The position numbers and the translations under genes were made by a program. The notes below the pieces were generated by a model that ran no database searches, was not told the origin of the DNA, and saw only the letters and a list, made by a program, of their open reading frames with translations. This document shows positions 45,054 through 56,992 of a stretch of 64,000 nucleotides of DNA, piece after piece. The DNA comes from Adiantum capillus-veneris. Taxonomy: Eukaryota > Streptophyta > Polypodiopsida > Polypodiales > Pteridaceae. The DNA is taken from NCBI GenBank assembly GCA_014529385.2, contig CM043947.1, positions 130,040,391-130,104,390 of the forward strand, given 5' to 3'. Within the stretch, counting starts at the first letter, position 1, and every line of letters starts with the position of its first letter.

Positions 45054-47503
45054 GTGAATCAAGGTGATCACTTGGGCACTATCTTTGAAGAAGTCTTAGA
45101 TACTTATTCAAACTCAACATCTGAAATGTCTTCCTATTCAACTCAGTCAGGAATCGGACGACAGTGCGATATAAGCACATACTCATCTTTTATAAGACTA
45201 ATGTCCATGGAGCACAGGTTTACATGGATCCTAATGAGGAGTATGCCATTCGCATTGATGACCATGACATAGAGTTTGAAGAGGAAATCAGGGCAAACAA
45301 ACAAGGAAAAATATATATGGATAAAAATGGGACTCAGTTTGTAAAAGTTGAAAATCCTAATGTGATAGACAAATGGGGGTTTAAAGAAGTGAACACAGTA
45401 ATTTCGGATATATTAGCAAAAGAAGGTCCACCGACTTTAAAATTCAAGGGATACGATCAAGTTGATCTAAAACCTTTGAAACGGCTTAGCATTGATAATC
45501 CTAGGATCAGAGTCTATGGTCGGGAGGATAGGAATGTCAAGGATCTTTTATGGACCTCTCATGCCAAATCAAGGCAATTAACACCCATGAAGATCATCTA
45601 TATCTTCCAGCTCAAAGACAAGGGTGCATCATATCTACCATCTTATCTATTTAGGGATTGTTATAAAAATAACTTTGTTATAATGAGTGTCCTAAGGAGG
45701 TAGAGCATACCAGATATCAAGGGTACTCTATAAGAGATTGGATATTGGGCCAAGGACCAGAAACTATTCCAAGAGAGGAACTCCGTGAGAAATCTTTTGG
45801 GAGCAATGTTGAAAAACCCGAACCTACCTCATCACAAAGAAAATTGAGTGACATTAAAGCCAATCCAGGGCTACATGAGTCAATGTTTCCAATAAATTGG
45901 TTTGGAGGACTCGAGACATGACCAATTGCCTGAAAAAGTTGGAGATGAGCCAAACGGACATGTCAGACCAGTTGATTTTCAAAAATGGGTCTGAAAATAC
46001 AGTGAATCTGGCGATCCATATGACCACTTATCAAGCTTCAAGCAAGTGCTAAGAGCAGAATGCATATTTGATTTCCACACTCAATTTGAGGGATTTGGAA
46101 TGACTTTAGAAGGAAAAGTTTTGACATGATTCCAAAACATTCCACCAAGGTCAATCATGGATTTAAATACATTAGCTGGATTTATAGTTGCATGTTCCAA
46201 AACCAGGATCAAACATAATATGATAGCTCAAATCTATAGCTTCAAATAGAAACAAGGTGAGTCTGTTAGGGATTGTGCAACTAGGATGAAGCAATACATT
46301 GCAAGATGTCCGGAATTAGAAATACCAGTAGAAGAAAGATTCGTGTCATTGTTTCTAGAAGGATTGCTCAACAAAGAACTTCATGCTATACTGTATAGTA
46401 AGAAGCATATGACCCTAGAAGAGTGTGTATCAGATGCTATTGACTTGGGAGACAATTGTGATATTTTCAATGAAGAAGATGTCCCTAAGGATACTCATAG
46501 TGAGAAAACAACATCCACAAAACCAACACAAGTGGGAACGACTACTGCAGCACCACTTATAGCCATAGAATACATGCTCAAAAGGATGAACGAAATGATG
46601 AATAATATGCAAAAAGCACCTATCAGAGGACCACCAGTGCAAGGGATACCTCAACAGGGACAACCGATTAGGTTGCAAAAATGGTGTGCTATTGAGTGTA
46701 AATGGATCAACCATGATACCAATGAGTGCTATTACTGACCAAAGTACTATTGAAATATTCAATATGTGTTTATGAGGCCACAAGGACAACCCATGTATAG
46801 ATATCAGCCTAACATGGCCCCATCACAAAGACCACCGTTGGGTATGGAAAGACCACAACCATTGTTGGGTCAGCAACCTCCATATCATGGACATAATGCA
46901 GTGCCTCTAAAGTACGTGCATTCAGAAGGAGTCATGGATGAACAAGCACTATTGTCTTTTACACCTTATGTTGAGCCTAGTCCATCTACATTAATGGTAG
47001 AAGGAGAGTGGTATAATTCACAGCCACCTTAAATGGAAGAGCCTATGACTTATGATAGACCAAAGCTTACACCGATGTACTTTGTAGCTAATCAAGGTGT
47101 GAGACCTCCAATGGTAAGACCCATGATTAATACAAGGACTAAAAACTATCATAATTATGGTGAGAATGATCATTGGAAAAATGAATGCCCAGAAAGGGAT
47201 TGCATAGATGAAGCATATCTACATGAACCCTTTCCGGAGCATCTCTTTGAGCCATTTGAATGGACTCAAATTTTAGCAACAATGGATGTATGTGTGAATA
47301 CGTCTATGCCTACTCAATTTTGCAATGAGGATGGCTATGAAATAATTCCCATACAAATGATCTCAATCCTTCACATTGAAGATGAAGTTCAGAAAGCCAA
47401 GGACTTCGTAAAAGCTCAACAAGTCTTTTTAGACCTCTATTATGATACTACTGACGATTTTGAAGAACATCTGATGATTTTGGGTCAGAAAAAGAGCATG
47501 TGA
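45054..47503 (+). pseudogene. Ty3/gypsy Gag of family-B element
   Basis: ORF pieces at 45054-45272, 45164-45703 and 46286-46738 and weak frames between them form one Gag. The conserved capsid block lies at 46050-46470: DFHTQFEGFGMTLEGK, NIPPRSIMDLNTLAGFIVA and GESVRDCATRMKQYIA. A CX3CX4HX4C knuckle follows at 46673 (CAIECKWINHDTNEC), then a Pro/Gln-rich linker. A second knuckle follows at 47146 in which the first two Cys are Tyr (YHNYGENDHWKNEC). Frameshifts near 45270, 45690 and 45950, and stops such as TAG at 46249 and TAA at 47030-47032, make it non-functional. The unusually long N-terminal part (VYMDPNEEYAIRIDD) has no domain I recognise. Confidence 0.8.
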
Positions 47504-48599
47504 GAGCACAATTACTCCTAAAAGGAGGAGAGGAAAAGTTTTTGACTTCCCAAACCAAAAAACAAGAAGGTAGAAATGGTATAGAAGAAAAAGAGACACA
47601 AAAAACTTGAAATCTAGACCTATGCCATCAGTTTCTAGCCAGTTTCCAATATGGATAGATGCACATGATTGTGTCAAAGACAAAATCACGGGTAGATATA
47701 CTTCAGACAACAAACAAGGAACATTAAAAACACCGAGGAAAACAAGAAAGGAAATTCAATCAAAACCTAAGCACCACGATGATGAATCATCCATGAAAAG
47801 AGTTGAACAAAAGAAAAAATATCAAGAGTTGAAGAAAACTCTAAAGGAGATGTATACCACTGAAATGGAAACAACTGAGGAAGAGAGTAAAGATGTAATG
47901 AATGTTCCATCCCACTACAAGAAATATGCTCTCCAAGACAGAAAGATCATAGTCGAACAACTTGTAAGGGAATTAAGAAAACAGGGTGAGTCATATGAAG
48001 GACCTGAAAATGCAAAGAAAATAGATCTAGCCGAACCAGGAGAAGAGCCTAGACGTGCCTACATTGCGAATGACTTGACAGTTCAAGAAGAAGAAGAGAT
48101 TTTGCTAAGCTTAGTAAAAGAATACCAAGATATCTTTGCTTGGTCTTATAAAGATCTCATAGGTGTGTATCCAAAAATTTGTCAGCATACAATACCTATG
48201 AGAGATGATGAGAAGCCAAGTAGACAACATCCATATACTTATAATGAAACATTTGCCAAAAAGATCAAAGAAGAGATAGAAAAGCTCAAGGAAGCCAAAT
48301 TCATTTATGAAATCAAACACACAGATTTAGTTTCTCCTATTGTGGTGGTACCCAAGAAAAATGGAAAATTAAGAGTGTGTGTCATTTTAAAAAAAGTGAA
48401 TGCAGCCACCATTAGAGATAACTACCATCTTCCAATCATCGAGCATGTTTTAGAACGATTTGCAGAAAAGAAGCTTACAGCCTTTTAGATGGCTTTTCAG
48501 GGTACAATCAACTTTTGGTTGATCCCAAAGATCAGCATGAAACTGCCTTTGCAACAGAATGGGGTATTCATTAGGGAAAATTTGGACTCTCAAAGGGGC
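47504..48599 (+). pseudogene. Ty3/gypsy pol of family-B element, N-terminal half of RT
   Basis: A 293-codon ORF (47607-48488) leads through a charged region (EQKKKYQELKKTLKEMY) to the pre-RT block EYQDIFAWSYKDLIGVYP and the RT start IKEEIEKLKEAKFIYEIKH, VVVPKKNGKLRVCV and DNYHLPIIEHVLERF. Degraded sequence after the stop still shows the DGFSGYNQ-like and TAFATEWG-like motifs. 'FAWSY-D' and a KIKEEIEKL segment are typical of plant Athila/Tat-type elements. No DSG/DTG protease is found between Gag and RT. The reading frame is broken at 48600 by a LINE insertion and resumes for about 25 bases at 56106; the rest of pol is lost. Confidence 0.85.
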
Positions 48600-48614
48600 C
48601 CTATAAGAAGGTTT
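48600..48614. repeat. LINE target-site duplication, left copy
   Basis: CCTATAAGAAGGTTT, identical to 56091-56105. It marks the 3' end of the minus-strand LINE and lies within the family-B RT frame (a YKKV motif). Confidence 0.9.
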
Positions 48615-48757
48615 TCTTTTTTCCGAGAAAAATCTCCTTCTATTAGTTAATGAAAACTGCCCGTAGGGCTACATCCACCTCTGCAAGAGAGGGCTACAAC
48701 AAGCATGATGGGGAGACTCTCCCAATGAAAAAACAACATATATACAATGAGGCTAAA

Positions 48758-51748
48758 TCAAGAGATGGGAGGAGGGAAGAGCCACACAGGTGTACAGTAG
48801 TGCCATCTGAGCACCCCCTGGACTATGGTGTAGAAAGGCCCAGGGCGCCAGAGTCGAAGGACAGCCTTGCGGCGCTCCCGCATGCGGTCGGAGCTACCCT
48901 GTAGTCCCTCAAGCTGTCCTCTGAGAGTATGGATCAGCTCTAGCCAAAAGTCACGAAAAGTCTCTACTGGTGGCACAGGGCGAGCCTCAAAGATGCAGAA
49001 ACAGCGGGCCCGCCAGATGAACCAAAGTGTCAGGCCATTGATGAGCTCCCAACACTCCTCTCTCTCACTGCACCACTCTTGTGGAGTAAGCTCTGTAGCA
49101 AGCTGGAGTGTAGGTCGCCCCCCCTGCATCACTATCATCCTGCTGGTGGAAGATAGCTCAAACTGAAGTGCCGGGCTCGTGAGGGTGAACCAAGCCGCTG
49201 CCCCCCAAGTGTACTGTCGAGCCGTGGAGAGGGCAGGCATCAGCCAAAGAACTCGTAGCCACACCTGCTGGGCCTAGGGACAATCCCAAAGAGAATGATG
49301 CTGACTCTCCACCAACTAGTCACAGGCTGCACATGCTGCCGAGAGACCACTATGCACTAGCCAGCTCCCTACTTCTGTGGCTCTGTGTGCAACCAGCCAC
49401 TGAAACAAAGTGACGCGCCTCGGCTGTCTGGAGTCCCACAGCCTCTGCGAAAAGGCTGCCAAGAACTCGACTGTGAGGCCTTCCTCCTGCTAATGACGTG
49501 CTGCAGCGGGGCGGGCCTCTCTCTGTGCTGCAAGTATATGACGTCCAAGCCGAACAGTGTACTGAAAGAAGGGGACTCTTGGCCCGATGCACAGCAGAAG
49601 GTCTCCAAAGCCTGCTCACATCTGTGTAGATTGGCCTCCTGGCCCTCTAAGTACAAGGCTGAGTCATCGGCAAACTCAGCATCCAGAAGCTCATCTCCTC
49701 GTACAGGGAGTGCTAAGCCCCTCAGACCAACCTGCTGTGACACCAAAAATCTGCTCATCGCCTCCGCATAGAACAGAAAGAGAAAGGGGGAAAGAGGACA
49801 ACCCTGTTTGACCGATCGTGTGAGCATGAAGCGCTCACCTCTACCTCCTGCCAAAAGCACCTGACTGTGAGTCTGTCTGTACAAAGCTGAGACCCCTTTG
49901 ATCCAAGCATCTGAGAAGCCCATCCTGCGTAGAGTGCCCTCTAGAAAGTCCCAGTCAACTCTGTCGTATGCCTTCTCAAAATCGAAAAGAAGAATCACAA
50001 GGTCCTCCCCATGGAGCCGTGCCAGGGCAGAAGCCTCCTAGAAAGTGAAGATGTTGTCAAGGATACTGCGTTCCTTGACAAAACCTGTCTGAGTCCCATG
50101 TATAAGGCTCTCCAAAAGTGGTTGAATCCTCAAACTCAGAGACTTGGCAAGAATTTTGTAGACTGAGTTGAGGATGGTGATGGGGCACCACTGTCGAATC
50201 TCATCCAAGGAGCCACCCTCCTTTGGAATGAGGTAAATCAGGCCCTCACTCATGCTATCCGGCATCACTCCTGTGTGCATAATGTACTGAAAGGCACTAC
50301 AAAGATCTGGGCCAAGCAGGTCCCAGTACTCCAAGAAGAAGCTGGGATTCAGTCCATCCTCACTTGGATAACTGCCACGAGGAAGGGCCCTAAGAGCCGT
50401 GTGTAGCTCCTCAAGTTGAAGAGGAATATCTAGCCTCTGGCGCATCTCCTCAGTCACAAGACAAGGCATCTGTGCCCAAACCTGCTCCCTGCATGCATCC
50501 TGCCGCTCTGACGGGGGCTCAGCCGATAGTAACTCACGGTAAAAGTCAGTAGCGACTGCACGCATATCCTGGGGCTCACAAACAACTGACCCATCGGGTC
50601 TCCTGAACTGATTGACCTTGGCATGCGAGTGCCGAGGTCCCACTGTCTCAAAAAAAAGCACTAGTCACTCTGTCACCCACCTGAGTCCACTGAGATGCCT
50701 GGCGGTGAAAGGCAAACTCATGACGCCTCTCCTCTGTGCAAGCAAGCTCCTGTCGAGCCTGCTGTAACTGCTCCTCCAACCATGGACTGTCTGGATGTTG
50801 CTCCTGCATCCTCTGTAGTGAAGCAATGACTCGTCTGAGACGCTCCTCCTCCTCTCTCGCTGCAGCCCGTCGAGCCAAAGACTCCTGGAGAAAAAAGTGG
50901 CTAAGTTGAGCTAGGCCTAAGGCCACTCTGTCTGCAGGTAGAGCCTGGTTGTCCATGCCCTCTGTCCAGAGAGCCTCTACACTCTCTCTGAGTGCTGAGT
51001 CCATCAAGACCCGCTCTGGGATGTGAAGCATCGTGCTCCCACTCCTCTGCCTGTCTACCACTGTGAGGATCACTGGTGCATGGTCCGAGAAGGATGTCCC
51101 TGCCAGGATGCCCACTGATCCCCCCAAGTCACTGAAGTGGTCACTAGTGTAGAAGCGATCTATCCGCGATAGATTCACTCCTCCCACTCTGTGGTACGAT
51201 CTAGAGAAGGCAAGACTCTCTGGAGGCCTCACAAAGCCAGAGTGCTGCCATGTATCCAAGACCCTCAAAGTCATACACAACCTCTCCCAAGCTGCTAACT
51301 CGATTCCATGCACAGTAGCATGGCTGCCTCCAATCCTATCAGAAGGGTCCTCCAACATGTTGAAGTCCCCTCCTACACACCAATGGTCAGCCTGTGGCAA
51401 AGAATCAACAATCTGTGACCAAAACTCTGCAGGAGCACTTGCCACATTGGGCGCATAGATGTTCAGGAAGCCCACAAGGCCACCCTGAACCTGCGTAGTA
51501 ATCCACTGAGCCCTGCCTGACACAATAATCCCTCTGCCCACAATGGCCTGCTGCAATGAGTCCGCAATAGTCATATATACCGCACCCTGGATGCCTCTAG
51601 GTCCAAAAGCAGCTGACCAAAAGGTATCATATCGTCCATGCAAAATCTGACCACATCGCCGAATGCGGCTCTCAAACAGATGGTGCTCCTGAAGCATAAG
51701 GAGATCAATCTCTCCTCCCACAAGGCAACGTTGAAGCTCCTGACGCAA
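48758..51748 (-). pseudogene. LINE ORF2: endonuclease, reverse transcriptase, C-terminal domain
   Basis: The endonuclease (51748-51030) shows LLMLQEHHL, LNIYAPN, GGDFNMLEDPSDR, SRIDRFYTS and SDHAPVILT, the conserved active-site blocks of APE-type LINE nucleases. RT (about 50550-49600) shows LNSVYKILAKSL, GFVKERSILDNI, LLFDFEKAYDRVDWDF, VKQGCPLSPFLFLFY and the catalytic FADD (AEFADDSALYL). The C-terminus (49450-48758) has LFQWLVAHR, a CAAC segment and LWFIWRARC, as in plant L1-type elements. Damage includes a frameshift in an A/T run near 50650, a TAG at 50038-50040 between NIFTF and EAS, a frameshift near 49500 and further stops. All catalytic motifs I looked for remain. The N-terminal start is degraded. 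Confidence 0.9.
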
Positions 51749-51810
51749 TCGGCCCGGCTTTCGTTGAAACTAAGGCTCACCGAGTCCTTGCACGCTCCAC
51801 GAGACGATCC

Positions 51811-53460
51811 TCATGGGGAGCGAGAGAGAACAGATGTTGCCGCAGTAGCAAGACGGGCTATCTTCGAGGCTGGCTTGGATGGGGAGTAATCCGCATCCGA
51901 ACGTCCTCTAGATAGGCGAAACTGGAGTGAGTGCCTTGCCCAAGCCCAAGCAGAGCGAGCCGTGCGTAAAGCAACCTCCTCTGTCCAGGAGTCCTCATGA
52001 ATGTATACATAGCAAGGAAAACACTGCGTATCAGCAAAAAAGTACACCACAATGTGCCTACATCCTGCCGAGTCTGGGGGTGTCACCGCAAACTTGGCCA
52101 ATGGGGCCACAAAGTCTGCAGCAAATCTGTAACTCCAAGTCTTTCTCCCATGTGGTGAGAGAACTCGAGAACCTGTGTATGCAACCATCCCACCACTAAG
52201 TCGAGGGACCACTCTCTCTCGGTCCTACCACAGAGGGGGAAGGAGAAACCAACTACTGAGTCCAAGGCCTCTGTCCCCCTAGCGGCAAGGAACAAAGCAT
52301 GGACCCTGACGCAGGCTGCCTCGTGGTCTGCTGCGGAATTGCTGAGAAAGCGAGTGAACCCGTAGTCAAAGAAATCCTAGCGGCGTCGGAGGTCAATGCT
52401 CATCAGACCACGAGGGATAGCTGCAAGGGAAGATGTCTGAATCTACAGAGGGGGCCGCAAGAAGGGCTGACCCTCTCGCGCTAGGCTACTCGTGGCAAAG
52501 GCGCTGCCAAGAGATCTCCTAGCCGCCGACGAGGGACTAGTCTCCTGAGACGACTGTGGAACTGGAGCAGGAGGGGGGGGGCGGAGGGGAGGAAAAGCGG
52601 GGTGGGGCGATAGAGGTAGAGGGGCGAGGTGGGGAGTGGACGGGAGCAGAGGGCGGGGGGGAGGATGAGGAGGAGGAGGGGAACTCTGAAGGGGGGGCCG
52701 TTGACGAGGGGCAAGCAGGGGTGGAGGCTGGCGTAGGGGGCTCCTTCTGCTCAAGAGGACCAAAGTGGTTCCCCGTGGGAATCCACTACTGCTGAGTAGG
52801 CACCTGAGGGCCACTCTGAGTGCCAGGATGTCGCTGTGGCCCCTGGCGTGGACGACCACGGGCCTGCTGCCACCCCTCCTCCACTGGAGCCCCAGGCTCG
52901 GAGGGTGACTCTGAATCTGTGCGTTGTGCCGCTGGCTGTGGCTGCAGCCCAGCCTTAGCAGGCTGGGGCTGAGGCTGAGGTGCAGGTCGTGGCCTCTTCC
53001 GTGGACAGGCCTTCGCTAGGTGGCCCATCTGTTTGAAAATGAAGCACTGGTTCGGGAGACCCGAGTACCCCACACTTAGTCTAAACCAACCCCCACTCAC
53101 CCGAGGCAGAAGGATGACCTTCGGGAGCGTGTAGGTATCTCTGACCAAAACTCGAACTGAGGGGATGCCAGCCGCCTTGGCAGCTACTGATGCTGCCGTA
53201 CGAGGTGACTCCAGGACAGTCCCGATGGCAGAGCCAATCCTGGAGATAAGTGGTAGGTACTCCCTCCGTAAACCCCGAAAGCAGACTGAGATGGGGATGT
53301 CTGCCTCCTCTACTAGCACATTCGAAGTCGGGTCAAAACCATGTCGCCACTGTCGAAAGTGGGCGCTGTCGTGCTGTGACACGTACATAGTGGGAACGCA
53401 TGCTACAAGATCTATCTTGTAACTTTTTAGATACATAATTATCTTTCCTATAATGTACAT
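51811..53460 (-). pseudogene. LINE ORF1, central and C-terminal part
   Basis: The frame from 53440 down reads WRHGFDPTSNVLVEEADIP, then SVCFRGLRREYLPLISRIG and VSGGWFRLSVGYSGLPNQC, leading to a CCHC-like knuckle region (CFIFKQMGHLAKAC; the second Cys position is Phe-Lys). This is the plant LINE ORF1 layout (DUF4283-like domain followed by zinc knuckle). A Pro/Gln-rich low-complexity stretch (52970-52440) follows. A third segment, 52212-51811, has FAADFVAPLAKFAVTPPDSA and ends just before ORF2. Frames shift several times. The N-terminal part is displaced to 55345-55724 by an insertion. Confidence 0.8.
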
Positions 53461-55338
53461 ATGAATATTTAAGTATAATAATAATCCTTCTATCTCATCT
53501 TATTATTTTTCTCAAGGGTAACCTATCCTTACTTTACCATCAGAAAATACTATGGGAAAAGCTCAATAGCTCCGCCTCTTTAACTTGGGGCAAAAAGCAT
53601 TGATTCTTTATTTCTACTATCTCATTATCATCTCATACCCTATCTAGATCCTATATCTAGGGTAAACTCCAATATATATATATTCTATGTATTTTTTATA
53701 CTTTTTTTATATTTCTTTTTAAATAGCTACTAGGAGGGAATCAAATCCTAGTGGGACACTAGGTGGCATGATTTCAAAGATACACTTATTTTAATGCATT
53801 ATTGCAAGTATGATTACAAAACTTTTTCAAGGAGCAATGTCATGCTTTCATATGGCATGAGGTGTCCTTTGGAATTAAATGAAAGTCTAGGCTAAGGGGA
53901 CCACGGGAAGACTTTTGCTGCCAGAAATGGACCCTATTTTGATGAATTTTTTACACAAGGTTCCAATTCGAATTGGAAAATGATTTTAAAATAAAAATCA
54001 TAGCTAATGAGCTGAAGTTTCTGCCCATATTTTTACGTTTTTATTTGGAGCCACGGTTGAGGAGATATGATCAAAATACTGGACCCCAGTCTGCCCACAT
54101 CATGCAGGGACATCTTTTTTCCAACTTTTCCAATTCCTATTCACACTGGCTCTTCTCTTCTTGTGTAAACCATTGGGGGTTCCCTTCACCTATAAAAGGG
54201 GACCTCTTCTTCCTTGAAAGGATCTCAAGCATTCAAGCCATTGATGAGAGGAATTCTTGAGGGAGTGAGTAGTAATGCCTAATTGTACTTAGCCATTAAC
54301 ATAAGCCTAAGCCTACACTTTCTCCTAGAAGAAGACTAGCCATTCTTGCAACAAGCTAACCTTGGAAGATCAACTCTAATCAAAGAAGGTCTTGCACTTG
54401 ATGTATCAATCAAAGTGGAATTATCCACTCTTCTTCTCTCTCCATCAATAATGGTGCCGAAGGGTTTGTCAAGTAAGATGTGTTCTACATTGATGTTTTC
54501 TTGATTTCTTGTTGTTTTCATTTTCATCTCTAATACAAAAAATATATATATGTATCTAATCTCATCTCCTTAACCAAATTTATCTCTCTCACTCTTAGTA
54601 ATTCATCCTCTCTACAAATTTTAGGTTCTCCTTGCTACAGGTACATCTCTCCCCGCAGTATCCTTATTGCCTACGAGCAAGAATAGGGCTTGGGAGGGAA
54701 ACTTCTCATCTCTTCACTTCTCTCATATCTAAATTTCTCTCATATCTACATTTCTCACATACTATCCTAGATGAATAACCCACATGATGATCATTTCTAT
54801 CGCTTTCACTCTGTACGATCTATTAGAATTAACGTATGGATTAGCCGTAAAATACACTTTTAACAACGTATAGTGTTTCTCTTCGGCCCTGAAAGGCCTA
54901 ATGAAATACTTCTATCACCGGATCCCATCATACTACCTCTCATAGACTATAACTTTTCTTTTGATGTAAGCGTAGTTATCTTGCTATGAACCAAGAGGAT
55001 TTGTACACACAATTAATCCCAATCACTAGACAAAATATATATATTATGGTAAGCACAAAACTACAATTCCAAAGAACAATTCGTAGCCTATTTGGTCAGC
55101 CAAGATTGAATGCCATTAACTCATCTATTAACCCTTTCATACTACCCATGATACGATATGACCATAGCCTTGATGTTTTCATCTTTGTGTTGTTTTGACA
55201 CTCTCTTTTGTGTTCTTTCTTTGTGTGTGTGAGTGCAAGAGAGAAAGAGTGTGTCTTCTTTGATTGCACTTCTTTCCAAACCCTATTCTTCATGGCATCT
55301 ATGGTTTAACTCCTTCATATAGTTTTTGTTGAGTTCTC
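53461..55338. mobile_element. Insertion within LINE ORF1 (about 1.9 kb), LTR-like features, borders unresolved
   Basis: AT-rich DNA separates two parts of one ORF1, so it must be a later insert. It contains a TATA box in a good context (CACCTATAAAAGGGGACC, TATA at 54191-54198) followed by CT-rich leader sequence, which suggests an LTR or LTR-bearing element read on the plus strand. There are no recognisable gag, pol or transposase motifs. True borders lie somewhere near 53400-53460 and 55320-55345; I could not find a convincing target duplication. Confidence 0.5.
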
Positions 55339-55724
55339 TCACAAACTCTCACATCCATAAGCCCGGTGCTTTCCTGGCAAGACCTCAAATTTCTCGACAG
55401 TGCGTGATGCTCGGATGGCCAGTGGACTCATAGCTATGACCTTGGAAGCCATCTCGGAGGTCTCGAACTCGATCTGGTAGTACCCCCGTCCGAGAATCTG
55501 AACATCCAAGATCTTGCCCACCTCTGCAAGAGGTCTCGCAGCTCTCCTCTGCTAGGACGGGTGCCGAGAATTTTGCAGATGATCGAAGTCGCCTGCAAAC
55601 GCTTAACTGCAACGGCTAGGCTCGCTTGCTCTGTCGGCAATAGAGCAAGGCGAATGGTGGGCTCAGCGGGGTCGGGCGAGGGGGCTTCGGATGAGTCCCT
55701 CTGTGGTAGAGCTGGAGCCTCCAT
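55339..55724 (-). pseudogene. LINE ORF1, N-terminal part (DUF4283-like)
   Basis: Two overlapping frames give LAVAVKRLQATSIICKILG, then after a frameshift VGKILDVQILGRGYYQIEF, ETSEMASKVIAMSPLAIRA and SRT. This alternation of beta strands with 'G-YYQIEF' is the usual N-terminal RNA-binding-like domain of plant LINE ORF1. It continues on the other side of the insertion at 53460. Confidence 0.8.
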
Positions 55725-56090
55725 CTGTGTCTACTGCTGTGGAGAAGAAGTGGGCGGTGAAGAGACTCTGCAATCGAGCATGCCGAGCACTGTCCGAAGA
55801 AACAGTGTTGCAGAGCCAAGTGCATGAACCTTCGGGAATGACGAAGATGGGGGGGGGGGGGGGGATGGGGGCGCGAGAAGGGGCAGCGGAGGGGCTGGGG
55901 GCAGTGGGCTGCTGCGCGCAAGGGCAAGCGGGGCGGGTTGGGATGATGCACGCGGGCGGGCGGGCTGGGCTGGGCAGATGCGCGCAAGGGCAGGCGGGGG
56001 GCGGCGGGAGGCAGCAAGGGGAGGGGGGGGGGGCGAGCAGCAGTAGCGAGCGCTATGGCTAATACCTCTCAGTTGAATTGTTATTGAAGT
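55725..56090 (-). other. LINE 5' region, extremely G/C-skewed
   Basis: The plus strand contains a 16-base G run at 55849-55864 and many further GGGG/GCGGG tracts to 56035. On the LINE's own strand this is a C-rich 5' leader. It could form G-quadruplexes on the plus strand. Only chance ORFs rich in Pro, Gly and His are present. Confidence 0.7.
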
Positions 56091-56105
56091 CCTATAAGAA
56101 GGTTT
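56091..56105. repeat. LINE target-site duplication, right copy
   Basis: CCTATAAGAAGGTTT, identical to 48600-48614. The following 20-25 bases still look like the continuation of the family-B RT frame. Confidence 0.9.
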
Positions 56106-56129
56106 GACTTTGCCTCTCTTGTTTAAAGT

Positions 56130-56581
56130 GGGAAACCCTTCCCTACCCTCATTCCCCGCTAGCTAACTCCACCTTCAAAGGTGTTTTAGGCCTTGGGACT
56201 TAGGCCGGGGATGGTTAATGCTTTTACAAGTTTATGGTATGCTCATGATGCATGAAGCTTTCCATCTTCATCACATCACCTAGTCACAAGGAACACAAAG
56301 ATTGTATGTACCAAGTCTCTCTCTTGATGGGAGAATCTATAATACAAAAGCCTATTGGAGGGGGGACCGTCTCCACATAAATCCGGTCCTCAATTGTTGT
56401 CATGTTCTCTAATTCTCTCTCTTGCAAAAGTATTTTTCATGCCAATTTAATTAAGTATAATGGTTATTTTTCTACCGCTAAATAAGTTCACCCTCATATT
56501 CCCAAAGTAGTCTCATGAAAATGCTCAATCTAATTCTCTTAATTCCACTATTCTCAAAGTTCATAGGCCATTTCCATTACA
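56130..56581 (+). mobile_element. LTR of family A, 3' part only, plus strand
   Basis: CTCATTCCCCGCTAGCTA onward matches the LTR at 35042-36660 (CTCATTCCCTGCTAGCT at 36228), including GGAGGGGGGACCG and TCCTCAATTGTTGTCA, and it ends CCATTACA before a primer-binding site. Its 5' two-thirds are missing where it meets the family-B pol remnant. Confidence 0.8.
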
Positions 56582-56992
56582 TTGGTATCAGAGCTATTGG
56601 TTTCTCTTTTCTTGCTTAAGAAGAGAGTTCCTTAAGTTGTCCATGAAAGGTTGGACCTATTCATTGCAATAGTACCGGTAAGTGGGGCAAGGATCTATTA
56701 TATTGGTTGAGAAGGACTTAGTTCAAGGTACACCGTTGGGAACTATAGTCTTAATAATGGAGTCTCTCGGGGCTTGCCTTTGGCTTAGCCATTATTGAGC
56801 TATGAGCAAGCTCAATAGGAGCCATAATCAACCAAGAAATATTAGACCCTCTCCACTAGTCTTTGCAATCAACAGACTCTAAACCACGGGTGTGACTGCT
56901 TGAGAACTAATTTTAAAAGGTAAAGAAGAGTAGCGACTAAGGTTTTTAAGGGTACCAAAGCACAAAGTAATTTATACATAAGTTTAATTAGC
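56582..56992 (+). mobile_element. Primer-binding site and leader of family-A element
   Basis: TGGTATCAGAGC at 56583-56594 fits the initiator methionine tRNA 3' end. The leader GCTATTGGTTTCTCTTTTCT matches 36673 onward. It ends at the gag start codon. Confidence 0.85.

Larger units (their letters stand above)
48615..56090 (-). mobile_element. Complete-length LINE (L1-like), interrupted, flanked by 15-bp duplication
   Basis: The minus-strand element has ORF1 with a zinc knuckle, then ORF2 with an apurinic-type endonuclease, reverse transcriptase and a C-terminal Cys-containing domain, and ends in an A-rich tail (GAAAAAAGAAAA on the minus strand, about 48615-48626). A perfect 15-bp repeat flanks it, so both borders are defined. 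Without the inserted segment at about 53426-55344 it is roughly 5.5 kb. GC content is clearly higher than the surroundings. Frameshifts and stops in both ORFs show that it is inactive. The truncated LINE at 34265-35041 is a relative. Confidence 0.9.
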
